Shown here: in pieces, positions 18,909 to 27,147 of the stretch
Layout of the letters: each line of letters begins with the position of its first letter
Position numbering within the stretch: position 1 is the stretch's first letter
NCBI RefSeq assembly: GCF_014205765.1
Contig: NZ_JACIIZ010000014.1
Coordinates: 143,606-207,605, forward strand
Source: Nitrospirillum iridis
GTDB taxonomy: Bacteria > Pseudomonadota > Alphaproteobacteria > Azospirillales > Azospirillaceae
Length of the DNA: 64,000 nt
Direction of reading: 5' to 3'
Position numbers and translations under genes: made by a program
Notes under the pieces: generated by a model
What the model saw: only the letters and a program-made list of their open reading frames with translations
The model's database searches: none
Told to the model about the DNA's origin: nothing

Positions 18909-19006
18909 GGCCACATCCGTGGCCTTGGCTATCCTCGCTCCGTCCTGCGGTACTCGCTCCGGCGGACGCGGTCGCGTCCTACGGCGGCAGGCGTTCGTCC
19001 TGCCGC
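18909..19006. repeat. hairpin-rich intergenic element between terC and tlyA
   Basis: Three short inverted repeats occur in under 100 bases: GGCCAC/GTGGCC (18909-18924), GGACGC/GCGTCC (18964-18979) and GCGGCAGG/CCTGCCGC (18984-19006). A GTCCTRCGG-like word recurs, and TCGCTCCG occurs twice. This looks like a REP-type palindromic element at the convergent ends of terC and tlyA; a plain bidirectional terminator is the alternative. Confidence 0.45.
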
Positions 19007-19010
19007 TGGT

Positions 19011-19778
19011 TCAGGCGCGTTGGGCCCCGATCAGGAATTCCCTGTTGCCCTCCGGCCCCAGGATGGGGCTGGGGTCCACCCCCAGGACGGTCCAGCCGGG
19101 GCGGGCCGACAGCCAGGCGACGACGGTGTCGCAGACCTCCTGGTGCAATTCAGGCTCACGCACCACGCCGCCCTTGCCCACGCGGCCCTTGCCCACCTCG
19201 AACTGCGGCTTGATCAGGGCCACCAGCTTGCCGCCCGGCTGGACCAGGTCCAGCGCCGCCGGCAGCACGGTGGCAAGGCCGATGAAGCTGGCATCGCACA
19301 CCACCATGCCGATGGGGTCGGGAATGTCAGCCGCGGTCAGGTGGCGGGCGTTGGTCTTTTCCATGACCACCACACGGGGATCGGTGCGCAGCTTCCAGGC
19401 CAACTGGCCGTGACCCACATCCACGGCATAGACCTTGGCGGCACCCCGCGTCAGCAGCACGTCGGTAAAGCCGCCCGTGCTGGCGCCGACGTCGATGGCG
19501 GTCACCCCCGTCGGATCGAAACCGAAATGATCCAGGCCATGTACCAGCTTCAGCCCGCCGCGCGACACCCAGGGATGGTCCTGGCCCTTCAGCGTCAGGG
19601 TCTTGTCGGCGGGGATGGTCTGGCCCGGCTTGTCGATGCGCAGGGTGTCGGCATAGACCAATCCCGCCAGCACCAGGGCCTGGGCGCGGGCGCGGCTTTC
19701 CACCAGGCCCCGTTCCACCAGGGCTTGATCCACCCGGATCTTGCCGGGCTTCGCAGGCTTGGGAGGAGTGTCCGACAT
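19011..19778 (-). CDS. tlyA: TlyA-type rRNA (cytidine-2'-O)-methyltransferase
   Basis: A 255-residue protein with an N-terminal S4 RNA-binding domain (KIRVDQALVERGLVESRARA, residues 13-32) and an FtsJ-like SAM-dependent methyltransferase domain. The SAM motif is AIDVGASTGGFTDVLL; VYAVDVGHGQLAWKL and ALIKPQFEVGKG, with the catalytic lysine, are also seen. TlyA proteins methylate 16S and/or 23S rRNA, and some were first described as hemolysins. The dxs stop and the tlyA start share one base (TGATG), so the genes are translationally coupled, as in the conserved xseB-ispA-dxs-tlyA block. Confidence 0.93.
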   Translation of the reverse strand: MSDTPPKPAKPGKIRVDQALVERGLVESRARAQALVLAGLVYADTLRIDKPGQTIPADKTLTLKGQDHPWVSRGGLKLVHGLDHFGFDPTGVTAIDVGASTGGFTDVLLTRGAAKVYAVDVGHGQLAWKLRTDPRVVVMEKTNARHLTAADIPDPIGMVVCDASFIGLATVLPAALDLVQPGGKLVALIKPQFEVGKGRVGKGGVVREPELHQEVCDTVVAWLSARPGWTVLGVDPSPILGPEGNREFLIGAQRA

Positions 19779-21694
19779 CAGGCGCCGGGCGTCCGGGCCG
19801 CCGCCTTGGCCCCCAGCGCCTTGAGCACGGTATCAACGATGCCGTTGGCGTTGAGGCCGGCCTCGTCATACTGCTTGGCCGGATTGTCGTGTTCCTGGTA
19901 ACGGTCGGGCAGCACCATGGGACGGACCTTCAGGCCACGATCAAACAGCCCCTCTTCCGCCAGGAACTGCATCACCTGCGCGCCGAAGCCGCCCACCGAG
20001 CCTTCCTCGATGGTCACCAGCACCTCATGCTCAACCGCCAGCCGGCGCACAAGTTCCCGGTCGATCGGCTTGGCGAAGCGCGCGTCCGCCACCGTCGTCG
20101 ACAGGCCCCGCGCCGCCAGATCCTCCGCCGCCTTCAACGCCTCACCCAGGCGCGTGCCCAGGCTGAGGATGGCCACCGTGTTACCTTCGCGGACGATACG
20201 GCCCTTGCCGATGGGCAGCACCTCGCCCTTTTCCGGCATCTCCACGCCCACGCCCTCGCCGCGCGGATAGCGCAGCGCGATGGGGCCGGCATCGTAGGCC
20301 ACGCTGGTCGCCACCATGTGCACCAGTTCCGCCTCGTCCGCCGCCGCCATCACCACCATGTTGGGCAGGCAGCACAGATAGGCCAGGTCGAAGGCGCCGG
20401 CGTGCGTGGCGCCGTCCGCCCCGACTAGCCCCGCCCGGTCCATGGCGAAGCGCACGGGCAGGTTCTGGATCGACACGTCGTGCACCAGCTGGTCGTAGCC
20501 GCGCTGCAGGAAGGTCGAATAGATCGCCACGAAGGGCTTGTACCCCTCCGTCGCCATGCCGGCCGCGAACGTCACCGCGTGCTGCTCGGCGATGCCCACA
20601 TCGAAGGTGCGCGTGGGGAAGGCCTGGCCGAACAGGTCCAGGCCGGTGCCCGACGGCATCGCCGCCGTGATCGCCACCACCTTGTCGTCGGCCTTGGCCT
20701 CCTTGATCAGGCTGTCGGCGAAGACCCGCGTGTATGTGGGCGCGTTCGCCTTGGCCTTGGCCTGGGCGCCCGTCACCACGTCGAACCGGCCCACCGCGTG
20801 CAGCTTGTCGGCCGACGCCTCCGCCGGGGCGTAGCCCTTGCCCTTCTGCGTCACGGCGTGGATCAGCACCGGACGGCCGTTCGGCTCATCCCGGATGTTC
20901 TCCAGGATGGGCACCAACTGGTCCAGGTCATGCCCGTCGATCGGGCCGACGTAGTAGAAGCCCAGCTCCTCGAACAGCGTCCCGCCCATGACCATGCCGC
21001 GGGCGTATTCCTCCACCCGCCGGGCGGCGTTCTGCAGCGGACGCGGCAGGTGTTCCGCCACCTGGCGGCCCAGGTTGCGCAGGTGCCGGTACTGGCTGCT
21101 GCTCACCAGCCGGGCCAGGTAGCCCGACACCGCCCCCACCGGCGGCGCGATCGACATGTCGTTGTCGTTCAGGATCACCACCAGGCGCGAGCCCAGGGCA
21201 CCGGCGTTGTTCATCGCCTCATACGCCATGCCGGCCGAGATCGACCCGTCGCCGATGACGGCGATGACATGGTTGTTCCCCCCCGCCAGGTCGCGCGCCA
21301 CCGCCATGCCCAGGCCCGCCGAGATGGAGGTGGAGCTATGCGCCGCGCCGAAGGGGTCGTATTCACTCTCCGACCGCCGGGTGAAGCCCGACAGGCCGCC
21401 GCCCATGCGCAGCGTCCGGATGCGCTCGCGACGTCCGGTCAGGATCTTGTGCGGATAGGCTTGGTGGCCGACGTCCCAGATGATCCGGTCCGACGGCGTG
21501 TCGAACACGTAGTGCAGCGCCACCGTCAGTTCCACCACGCCCAGGCCGGCACCCAGATGCCCACCCGTCACCGACACCGCGTCGATGGTCTCGGACCGCA
21601 GCTCGTCCGCCAGCTGGCGCAGCTGTTCCGGACGCAGCGCGCGCAAGCGCTCAGGCGTCGGACACTGGTCCAACAACGGGGTCTTCGTCGCCAT
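19778..21694 (-). CDS. dxs: 1-deoxy-D-xylulose-5-phosphate synthase
   Basis: Dxs condenses pyruvate and glyceraldehyde 3-phosphate with thiamine diphosphate, the first step of the methylerythritol phosphate isoprenoid pathway. The 638-residue length is standard. Visible are [18 protein letters not shown] (with the catalytic-site His), [14 protein letters not shown], the TPP motif [20 protein letters not shown] ending at NDND, the transketolase-type [17 protein letters not shown] with the catalytic Glu, and [18 protein letters not shown]. It is third in the xseB-ispA-dxs-tlyA operon, 25 bases after ispA and overlapping tlyA. Its product feeds IspA in the same operon. Confidence 0.98.
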   Translation of the reverse strand: MATKTPLLDQCPTPERLRALRPEQLRQLADELRSETIDAVSVTGGHLGAGLGVVELTVALHYVFDTPSDRIIWDVGHQAYPHKILTGRRERIRTLRMGGGLSGFTRRSESEYDPFGAAHSSTSISAGLGMAVARDLAGGNNHVIAVIGDGSISAGMAYEAMNNAGALGSRLVVILNDNDMSIAPPVGAVSGYLARLVSSSQYRHLRNLGRQVAEHLPRPLQNAARRVEEYARGMVMGGTLFEELGFYYVGPIDGHDLDQLVPILENIRDEPNGRPVLIHAVTQKGKGYAPAEASADKLHAVGRFDVVTGAQAKAKANAPTYTRVFADSLIKEAKADDKVVAITAAMPSGTGLDLFGQAFPTRTFDVGIAEQHAVTFAAGMATEGYKPFVAIYSTFLQRGYDQLVHDVSIQNLPVRFAMDRAGLVGADGATHAGAFDLAYLCCLPNMVVMAAADEAELVHMVATSVAYDAGPIALRYPRGEGVGVEMPEKGEVLPIGKGRIVREGNTVAILSLGTRLGEALKAAEDLAARGLSTTVADARFAKPIDRELVRRLAVEHEVLVTIEEGSVGGFGAQVMQFLAEEGLFDRGLKVRPMVLPDRYQEHDNPAKQYDEAGLNANGIVDTVLKALGAKAAARTPGA

Positions 21695-21719
21695 TCATCG
21701 GCTCCCAATCAAACTTTCT

Positions 21720-22619
21720 TTAAGACCGCCGATCCACAACGAAGCGCGCCACCGCCTGCAACATGGAAGCCCGTCCCTCGAATATCTCCAGATGCCGCGT
21801 GGCCTGCTCGGCCAGCCGGCCGGCCTGGTCGCGCGCCCGTTCCAGCCCTAGGATGGAAACGAACGTGGCCTTGCCCGCCGGCTTGTCGCGACCGACCGAC
21901 TTGCCGGTCTCCGCCTCCGTCCCTTCCACGTCCAGCAGGTCGTCGGCTATCTGGAAGGCCAGGCCCAAATCATGGGCGTAGGCCTGCAGGGCATGGAACT
22001 GCGGCGGGTTGGCCCGGCCCAGGATGGCGCCGGCCGTGGCGGAGAAGGCGATCAGCTCGCCCGTCTTCAGCCGTTGCAGCCGGGTGATGGCGCCAATGTC
22101 CAGGGTCTGGGTCTCGGCGATCAGGTCCAGCATCTGGCCCCCCACCATGCCCCGGGGGCCGGACGCCTTGGCCAAGGCGGAAACCAGGGCGCAGCGCACC
22201 CGGGGATCCTCATGCGTCTCATGGTCGGTCATGACCTCGAATGCCGCCGTCAGCAGGGCGTCCCCCGCCAGGATGGCGGTGGCCTCGTCGAACTGGCGGT
22301 GCACCGTGGGCCGGCCCCGGCGCAGGCTGGCGTCGTCCATGGCCGGCAGGTCGTCGTGGATCAGGGAATAGCAGTGGACGAATTCCACCGCCGCCGCCAC
22401 GCGGAGCGCGCAGGCCGGGCTGACGCCAAAAAGGCGGGCGCTTTCCATGACGAGGAAGGGCCGCAGCCGCTTGCCCCCGCCCAGGCAGCCGAAGCGCATG
22501 GCCTCGTACAGCTTGGCCTCCGCCATGCTGCTGCGGGGCAGCAGGATATCGATGGCGGTTTCCACCTGTTCGACGGTATCCGCCATCGCGGTCGTGAGGG
22601 TCTTGGGCAAGCTGGGCAT
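21720..22619 (-). CDS. ispA: polyprenyl (farnesyl/geranylgeranyl) diphosphate synthase
   Basis: A 299-residue trans-isoprenyl diphosphate synthase that chains isopentenyl diphosphate onto allylic diphosphates. The GGKRLRPFL motif is near residues 48-56. The first Asp-rich motif is HDDLPAMDD with RRGRPTVHRQFDE, the KTGELIAFS segment follows, and the second Asp-rich motif is FQIADDLLDVEG. The two residues between the aspartate pairs of the first motif (DDLPAMDD) are typical of bacterial farnesyl diphosphate synthases. It lies 27 bases downstream of xseB in the isoprenoid operon. Confidence 0.95.
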   Translation of the reverse strand: MPSLPKTLTTAMADTVEQVETAIDILLPRSSMAEAKLYEAMRFGCLGGGKRLRPFLVMESARLFGVSPACALRVAAAVEFVHCYSLIHDDLPAMDDASLRRGRPTVHRQFDEATAILAGDALLTAAFEVMTDHETHEDPRVRCALVSALAKASGPRGMVGGQMLDLIAETQTLDIGAITRLQRLKTGELIAFSATAGAILGRANPPQFHALQAYAHDLGLAFQIADDLLDVEGTEAETGKSVGRDKPAGKATFVSILGLERARDQAGRLAEQATRHLEIFEGRASMLQAVARFVVDRRS

Positions 22620-22646
22620 CAGGGTATACTCGAAATCGCTGCGGGC

Positions 22647-22898
22647 TTAGTCGATGCGGGCCGGCTCCATTCCCACCGTGCCGTCACCCCCCAGGGTGAT
22701 GCGGTCAACCTTTTCCTGGGCCTCCCGCAGCTTGCCTTCGCAATGGCGCTTCAGCAGGGTGCCGCGCTCATAAAACCCGATGGCGTCATCCAGCTTGGCC
22801 TTGCCGTCCTCCAGCTGGCGCACGATACGCTCCAGCTCGCCCAGGGCATCCTCGAAACTCATGGCCTTGATGTCGGCCGGCAAAGTCAGGTCAGTCAT
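22647..22898 (-). CDS. xseB: exodeoxyribonuclease VII small subunit
   Basis: An 83-residue mostly helical protein that binds the XseA catalytic subunit to form exonuclease VII, a single-strand DNA nuclease. The conserved FEDALGELERIVRQLEDGKAKLDDAIGFYERG pattern (residues 15-46; key residues Leu, Glu, Ile/Val, Leu-Glu, Leu, Tyr-Glu-Arg-Gly) is clear. xseA is not in this window, and xseB leads the ispA-dxs-tlyA operon as in many proteobacteria. The C-terminal 15 residues are variable. A 163-base gap to the histone-deacetylase-like gene may hold the operon promoter. Confidence 0.93.
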   Translation of the reverse strand: MTDLTLPADIKAMSFEDALGELERIVRQLEDGKAKLDDAIGFYERGTLLKRHCEGKLREAQEKVDRITLGGDGTVGMEPARID

Positions 22899-23061
22899 GG
22901 ATCATCCACATCAACGCGAAGGCGCATCACCTCAAGGCCGGGGACTGTAGGACCGGCAGGGCACCCGCCGCAAGCGTCCGTGCCCGGCGGCACCCGGTCA
23001 GGGCCCCGATCTTGGACGACCGTCACCCCGTTGCATCACAAGCGGCGGGACCCGGCTGCCC

Positions 23062-23991
23062 TCAAACCTCCATCAGCGTGCCCACGTGGGCGGCGACACA
23101 GGAGGCCAGCGCCATGGGATCATAGCCCCCTTCCATCGACGAGACCAAGCGGCCCTGGCAATGGCGCTGGGCGATGGCCGCGATTTCCGCCGTCACCCAC
23201 GCGAAATCGTCCTCCACCAACGTCAGGTCGGCCAGCGGATCGGCCCGGTGGGCGTCGAAGCCGGCGGAAATGAGGATAAGCTGCGGGGCGAAGGCGTCCA
23301 AGGCGGGCAGCAGGCGCGACGACATACCCTCGCGGAACTCCGCCCCGCCCGACCCGGCGCGCAGCAGCACATTGACCACGGTGCCATAGTCGCCCTGGTC
23401 GCCCAGGGCGCCGGTGCCGGGATAGAGCGGCCATTCATGGGTGGAGCCATAGAACAGGCCGGGGTCATGCTCCGCCAAGGCCTGGGTGCCGTTGCCGTGA
23501 TGGACGTCGAAATCGACGATGGCCACCCGGCGCAAACCATGGACGGCGCGGGCGTGTTCCGCCCCCACGCCGACATTGTTGAACAGGCAGAAGCCCATGG
23601 CCTGGCCCGGCTCCGCATGGTGTCCCGGCGGGCGCACGGCGCAGAAGGCGTTGCGCACCTCCCCCGCCATCACCGCGTCCACGGCGGCGCAAACGGCGCC
23701 GGCGGCATGCAACGCCGCCTGGAACGAGCCGGGCGACATCACCGTGTCGCCATCCAGGGACACGATCCCGGTGATGGGGACGGCGGCTTGCAGATAGGCC
23801 ACCATGTCGGGCGTGTGCACCCGCTCGATCTGCTCCAGCGTGGCGGCCGGCGCCTGGCGGCGGTCCAGATACTGGAAACGCTCGGCATCCAGCGCGCGCA
23901 GCACGGCCGACAGGCGGCCGGGATTTTCCGGATGTCCCGGCCCTGTCTCGTGTTCCAGACAGGACCAGTGGGTGAACAACGCCGTCGCCAT
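23062..23991 (-). CDS. histone deacetylase/acetoin utilisation (AcuC)-type amidohydrolase
   Basis: A 309-residue zinc-dependent deacetylase of the class II HDAC-like bacterial group. Key motifs are HPENPGRL near the N-terminus, RPPGHHAEPGQAMGFCLFNN (tandem active-site His), VDFDVHHGNGTQ (zinc Asp and His), SAGFDAHRADPLADL (second zinc Asp) and SMEGGYDPMALASC. In bacteria these enzymes remove acetyl groups from polyamines, acetoin-related compounds or proteins; the substrate here is not known. The start at 23991 has AGGGAA about 8 bases upstream. It precedes xseB on the same strand, a neighbourhood I know from other alphaproteobacteria. Confidence 0.92.
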   Translation of the reverse strand: MATALFTHWSCLEHETGPGHPENPGRLSAVLRALDAERFQYLDRRQAPAATLEQIERVHTPDMVAYLQAAVPITGIVSLDGDTVMSPGSFQAALHAAGAVCAAVDAVMAGEVRNAFCAVRPPGHHAEPGQAMGFCLFNNVGVGAEHARAVHGLRRVAIVDFDVHHGNGTQALAEHDPGLFYGSTHEWPLYPGTGALGDQGDYGTVVNVLLRAGSGGAEFREGMSSRLLPALDAFAPQLILISAGFDAHRADPLADLTLVEDDFAWVTAEIAAIAQRHCQGRLVSSMEGGYDPMALASCVAAHVGTLMEV

Positions 23992-24100
23992 GGTGATCGT
24001 TTCCCTGATGTGCCTTTTTATTGTCGTCCGGCCATCATCACCGATACGCCCCGGCCCCCGCCAGTGCCTACACGGCGCGCGCCCGCGAGAATGATCCAGA

Positions 24101-24337
24101 TCACCCCTGTCCCGCCCGGCGTATGGTGAAGGTGAGCACCCCGCCGGCCTCCTCCGTCGCCAGCAAGGCGTGGCCGGCGGACTGGCAGAAGGCCGGCACA
24201 TCGAGCATGGCGGCGGCATCGGTGGCCAGCAGGGTCAGGACCGCCCCCGGCGCCATGGCCATCAGCGCCTTGCGCGCCCGCAGCACCGGCAGGGGACAGA
24301 CCAGCCCCCGGCAGTCCAGGCCGCGATCGTCGCTCAT
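24101..24337 (-). CDS. TusA-family sulfur carrier protein
   Basis: A 78-residue protein with the TusA/SirA fold. The signature LDCRGLVCPLPVLRARKAL (CPxP, with the sulfur-carrying Cys at residue 14) is at the N-terminus, and the hydrophobic strand GAVLTLLATD follows. Family members carry persulfide sulfur for tRNA thiolation, molybdenum cofactor or sulfur metabolism. An extra Cys at residue 9 is unusual for E. coli TusA but common in the wider family. Its ATG overlaps the stop of the DUF423 gene by 4 bases, so the pair is translated together. It may function as TusA, YedF or another paralogue. Confidence 0.87.
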   Translation of the reverse strand: MSDDRGLDCRGLVCPLPVLRARKALMAMAPGAVLTLLATDAAAMLDVPAFCQSAGHALLATEEAGGVLTFTIRRAGQG

Positions 24338-24720
24338 CGGGGCACCTTCAGCGCCGCCGCCGCCAGCGCCAGCCAACCCAGGATCATGCTGAAGCCGCCC
24401 AAGGGCGCCACCGCGCCCAGCGCGCTGGGCCCCCACCAGCCCAGGCCGTACAGCGCGCCGCCGAACAGCACGCAACCCAGCAGGAACAGCCAGCCGGCCA
24501 GGGCGGCGAGGCGAGGCGCCAGCAGATGACCGCCCAGGGCGGCGGCCACGGCGGCGCCGGCGTGCATCAGCTGGTACTGGCTGGCGGTCTGCCACAGCTC
24601 CACCGCGTGGGCGTTGCGCACGGCGCCCAGGCCATGCACCGCGAAAGCGCCGGCCGACACCGCCACCGCGCCGATCACCCCGGCGATCCCCACCCGCAAC
24701 CGGGCATCCGCAGCCAACAT
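24334..24720 (-). CDS. DUF423 family membrane protein
   Basis: A 128-residue protein with four hydrophobic helices. It carries the DUF423 signature: VSAGAFAVHGLG near residue 22, WQTASQYQLMHAGA, LFLLGCVLFGGALYGLGWWG, and PLGGFSMILGWLALA at the C-terminus. Relatives include E. coli YgdD; function is unknown. The ATG at 24720 has AAGGGG and GGAAGG just upstream. It overlaps the TusA-like gene by the ATGA arrangement, a pairing that may be of interest but has no known meaning. Confidence 0.88.
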   Translation of the reverse strand: MLAADARLRVGIAGVIGAVAVSAGAFAVHGLGAVRNAHAVELWQTASQYQLMHAGAAVAAALGGHLLAPRLAALAGWLFLLGCVLFGGALYGLGWWGPSALGAVAPLGGFSMILGWLALAAAALKVPR

Positions 24721-24876
24721 CCTTCCACCCCTTCCACGCAAAGACGGTGCGTCAGGATATGAGACGGCGGCGCCCGAACCGCAAGCGTTCCGAGACGCGA
24801 ACGGGCCGCCCCCCGGCAGACGGCGCCGGGAGACGGCACCAGGGGGACGGCCCGCCGCTGAACCCCCGGCGAAAGG

Positions 24877-25479
24877 TCAGCCGGCCAGCTTGGCGGCGAT
24901 GGCGGCGACGTGGGCCCCCTGGAAGCGCGCGCCGGCCAGCTCGTTCTCGCTGGGCTGGCGCGAACCGTCGCCGTTGGCGATGGTGCTGGCGCCATAGGGG
25001 CTGCCGCCGGTCACCTCGGCATTGTTGGTCTGGCCCTGGAAGCTGTACGGCAGGCCGACGATGACCATGCCCTGGTGCAGCAGGGTGGTGTGGAAGGACA
25101 GGATGGTGCTTTCCTGCCCGCCATGCTGGGTGGCGGAAGAGACGAACACGCTGCCCACCTTGCCGATCAGGGCGCCCTTGAACCAGAGGCCGCCGGTCTG
25201 GTCCAGGAAGTTGCGCATCTGCGACGCCATCATGCCGAAACGGGTGGGCGTGCCGAAGATGATGGCGTCATAGTCCGGCAGTTCATCCACGGTGGCGACG
25301 GGGGCGTCCTGGTCCAGCTTGATGCCGGCCTTCCGCGCCACGTCGGCCGGCACCAGTTCGGGCACGCGCTTCACCACCACCTCGGTACCCGCCACCGACC
25401 GGGCGCCCTCGGCCACGGCCTTGGCCATGGTCTCGATGTGGCCGTAGCTGCTGTAGTAGAGAACGAGAACCTTGGCCAT
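24877..25479 (-). CDS. wrbA: NAD(P)H:quinone oxidoreductase, WrbA type
   Basis: A 200-residue flavodoxin-like FMN enzyme that reduces quinones by two electrons, protecting against redox cycling. The FMN phosphate loop is [53 protein letters not shown] and the C-terminal [21 protein letters not shown] are all WrbA hallmarks. The second of two close ATGs (25479) is chosen because GGAGAG sits at a normal distance from it and abuts the first. It is divergent from a LysR regulator, whose start is 168 bases away; such pairs are often regulator and target. Confidence 0.95.
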   Translation of the reverse strand: MAKVLVLYYSSYGHIETMAKAVAEGARSVAGTEVVVKRVPELVPADVARKAGIKLDQDAPVATVDELPDYDAIIFGTPTRFGMMASQMRNFLDQTGGLWFKGALIGKVGSVFVSSATQHGGQESTILSFHTTLLHQGMVIVGLPYSFQGQTNNAEVTGGSPYGASTIANGDGSRQPSENELAGARFQGAHVAAIAAKLAG

Positions 25480-25646
25480 TGCCATCTCTCCATCATGCGA
25501 TAGGGCCGGCGATGCGTCTGAATGCCGCGCGGCGTTGCGATGGACAGACCATAGACGCGTTCCCAATTGCGGATAATCCGGGGACTGGGCATAAAATTGT
25601 TCCACGTGCCGCAACAATCCCCCAACACTCCCCCGAGGGACCTTCC

Positions 25647-26609
25647 ATGGACCGTCTGGATGACATGGCCCTGTTCGCCCGCGTGGCGGAAACCCGCAGT
25701 TTCACGGTCGCGGCGGCCAAGCTGGGCCTGTCCCGCTCCGCCGCCAGCCGGCGCATGACGGACCTGGAGGCGCGGCTGGGCGCCCGCCTGCTGAACCGGA
25801 CCACCCGGCGCATCAGCCTGACCGAGGCGGGGGAGACCTATCTGGTGCGGGTCCAGCAGATCCTGTCGGACGTCGACGAGGCCGACCGCTCCGTCGCCAG
25901 CCTGCAGGCCGCCCCCCGGGGGGTGCTGAAGGTGGCCGCCCCCATGAGCTTCGGCATGAAGCATCTGGGCCCCGCCATCGCCGACTTCCTGTCCGCCTTC
26001 CCCGATATCGAGGTGGAGATGGACCTGAACGACCGCTTCGTCGACCTGGTGGACGAGGGCTACGACGTGGCCGTGCGCATCGGCCAGTTGAAGGATAGCT
26101 CGTTGGTGGCCAAGCGCATCTGCCCCGCGCGGCTGGTGCACGCCGCCAGCCCGGCCTATCTGACCCGGCGGGGCGTGCCGCGCGCGCCGGAGGACCTGAC
26201 CCAGCACGACTGCCTGATCTACACCAACATGCCACAGGGGACCCAGTGGCCGTTCCGCGCCACGCCGCTGACGCCGGGGGCGGCACGCGGCGGCAACCAC
26301 GACATGGACGTCGCCACCCGCCTGATCAAGGTCAACGCCCGGCTGCGCGCCAACAACGGCGACGTGCTGTTGGAAGCCGCTTGCGCGGGCGTCGGCATCG
26401 TCGCCCTGCCCACCTTCATCTGCGGCAAGGCGCTGGCGGAGGGCCGGGTGGTGCCCATCCTGCAGGAATGGGCGGTGTCGCGCAGCACCATCAGCGCCGT
26501 CTTCCCCGCCAACCGCCACCTGTCGTCCAAGGTCCGCGTCTTTGTCGACTTCCTGGCCGACCGCTTCCACCCCAACCCCTATTGGGATGTCGGCCTGAAG
26601 CTGGGATAG
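25647..26609 (+). CDS. LysR-type transcriptional regulator
   Basis: A 320-residue regulator. Residues 1-60 form the winged helix-turn-helix ([52 protein letters not shown]). Residues 90-300 form the periplasmic-binding-protein-like effector domain ([50 protein letters not shown]). This matches the CrgA/DmlR-like subgroup. GAGGGA six bases upstream fixes the start at 25647. It is divergent from wrbA and probably controls it and itself from the shared 167-base region; the inducer, possibly a quinone or electrophile, is inference. Confidence 0.92.
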   Translation: MDRLDDMALFARVAETRSFTVAAAKLGLSRSAASRRMTDLEARLGARLLNRTTRRISLTEAGETYLVRVQQILSDVDEADRSVASLQAAPRGVLKVAAPMSFGMKHLGPAIADFLSAFPDIEVEMDLNDRFVDLVDEGYDVAVRIGQLKDSSLVAKRICPARLVHAASPAYLTRRGVPRAPEDLTQHDCLIYTNMPQGTQWPFRATPLTPGAARGGNHDMDVATRLIKVNARLRANNGDVLLEAACAGVGIVALPTFICGKALAEGRVVPILQEWAVSRSTISAVFPANRHLSSKVRVFVDFLADRFHPNPYWDVGLKLG

Positions 26610-26721
26610 CCCCGTCTCCCCAACCGGCCCTCTCCCAAATCGAAGCGGACCGAAAAGGGCGGACAAGCCAAGGGGTGGCCGCCCGTCGGCGCATGAGGCA
26701 AACGAAAAAACACCAATAATT

Positions 26722-26779
26722 AAAAACGGCGGATCAGGTTCGGGCCCCTAAGGGCATCCAACCTGGTCCGCCGTTTTTT
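26722..26779. terminator. strong bidirectional terminator
   Basis: A 19-bp stem (26722-26740 with 26760-26778) with one G-U-type mismatch and a 19-base GC-rich loop is flanked by A-runs and T-runs, so it works on both strands. On the plus strand it is 113 bases after the LysR gene. On the minus strand it directly follows the proposed small-RNA gene. Confidence 0.88.
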
Positions 26780-26780
26780 C

Positions 26781-26918
26781 TCAGTCGGATGGGCACAAGC
26801 CTCGACGCCGCCCTCGGGGCGGCCGCTTTGCCGCGATAGATCCGACCGTATTTCCGGACGTCCCACCATGCAGGGGGTTTCGTTCGGTTCAAGCGCGAGC
26901 TTGTGGGCCCGCCTCCTG
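26781..26918 (-). ncRNA. candidate structured small RNA (6S-like shape, identity unproven)
   Basis: The minus strand between a promoter (26925-26953) and a strong terminator (26722-26779) encodes no convincing protein. The predicted transcript, about 138 bases before the terminator, can fold back on itself. Its first bases TCAG pair with its last bases CTGA. Beyond a tandem G-A mismatch, GGCGGGC and CACAAGC near the 5' end pair with GCTTGTG, GCCC and neighbouring bases near the 3' end, giving an interrupted helix of about 18 pairs. Inside are a short hairpin CAAGC/GCTTG, alternative to part of this helix, and GCCGCC/GGCGGC. A long interrupted rod with a central bubble is the plan of 6S RNA. 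I found no tmRNA, RNase P or SRP RNA signatures. Confidence 0.5.
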
Positions 26919-26924
26919 AAACAA

Positions 26925-26953
26925 ATCGTGCGCCGGTCACCGGCCAGGGTCAA
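26925..26953 (-). promoter_or_regulatory. promoter of the candidate small RNA
   Basis: On the minus strand TTGACC (26948-26953) and CACGAT (26925-26930) are spaced by exactly 17 bases. The predicted start point near 26918 falls at the first base of the long closing helix. TTGACC is the same -35 word seen before fabI and ilvB in this window. Confidence 0.55.
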
Positions 26954-27147
26954 ACGACGATCGGGCATGCTGCACGGCAATGGCCACCCGCTGGGGTCAT
27001 AACGGGTTAACGCCCAGCCGCAAGACCCGGCACACCCCGGGGAAGGAGTTACCCCGGACGGCACCGTCAGCCCTGGACATCGCCCCATCTTGGCCCTATT
27101 GATATACTCTTATATCATGCGGTTGAAATTCAGTGGGAGGGTGGGCA
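26954..27147. other. intergenic stretch upstream of the hydrolase gene
   Basis: No gene is seen here. The last 60 bases before the hydrolase start are AT-richer, with a GATATACTCTTATATC block at 27102-27117 that probably holds the hydrolase promoter, although no good -35 is visible. The rest is GC-rich with small hairpins such as CCGGGG/CCCCGG around 27035-27055. Confidence 0.4.

Noticed and set aside
26781..26918. tmRNA, RNase P RNA or signal recognition RNA at this site
   Set aside because: No tag-peptide frame or tRNA-like T-arm, no AGGAAAGTC-type RNase P core, and no GGAAGCAG-type SRP loop were found.
26720..27088. A possible 122-residue protein gene in the LysR-hydrolase gap
   Set aside because: No ribosome binding site, no recognisable motif, Arg/Pro/Cys-rich random composition, and it runs through a terminator stem; the structured-RNA reading explains the region better.
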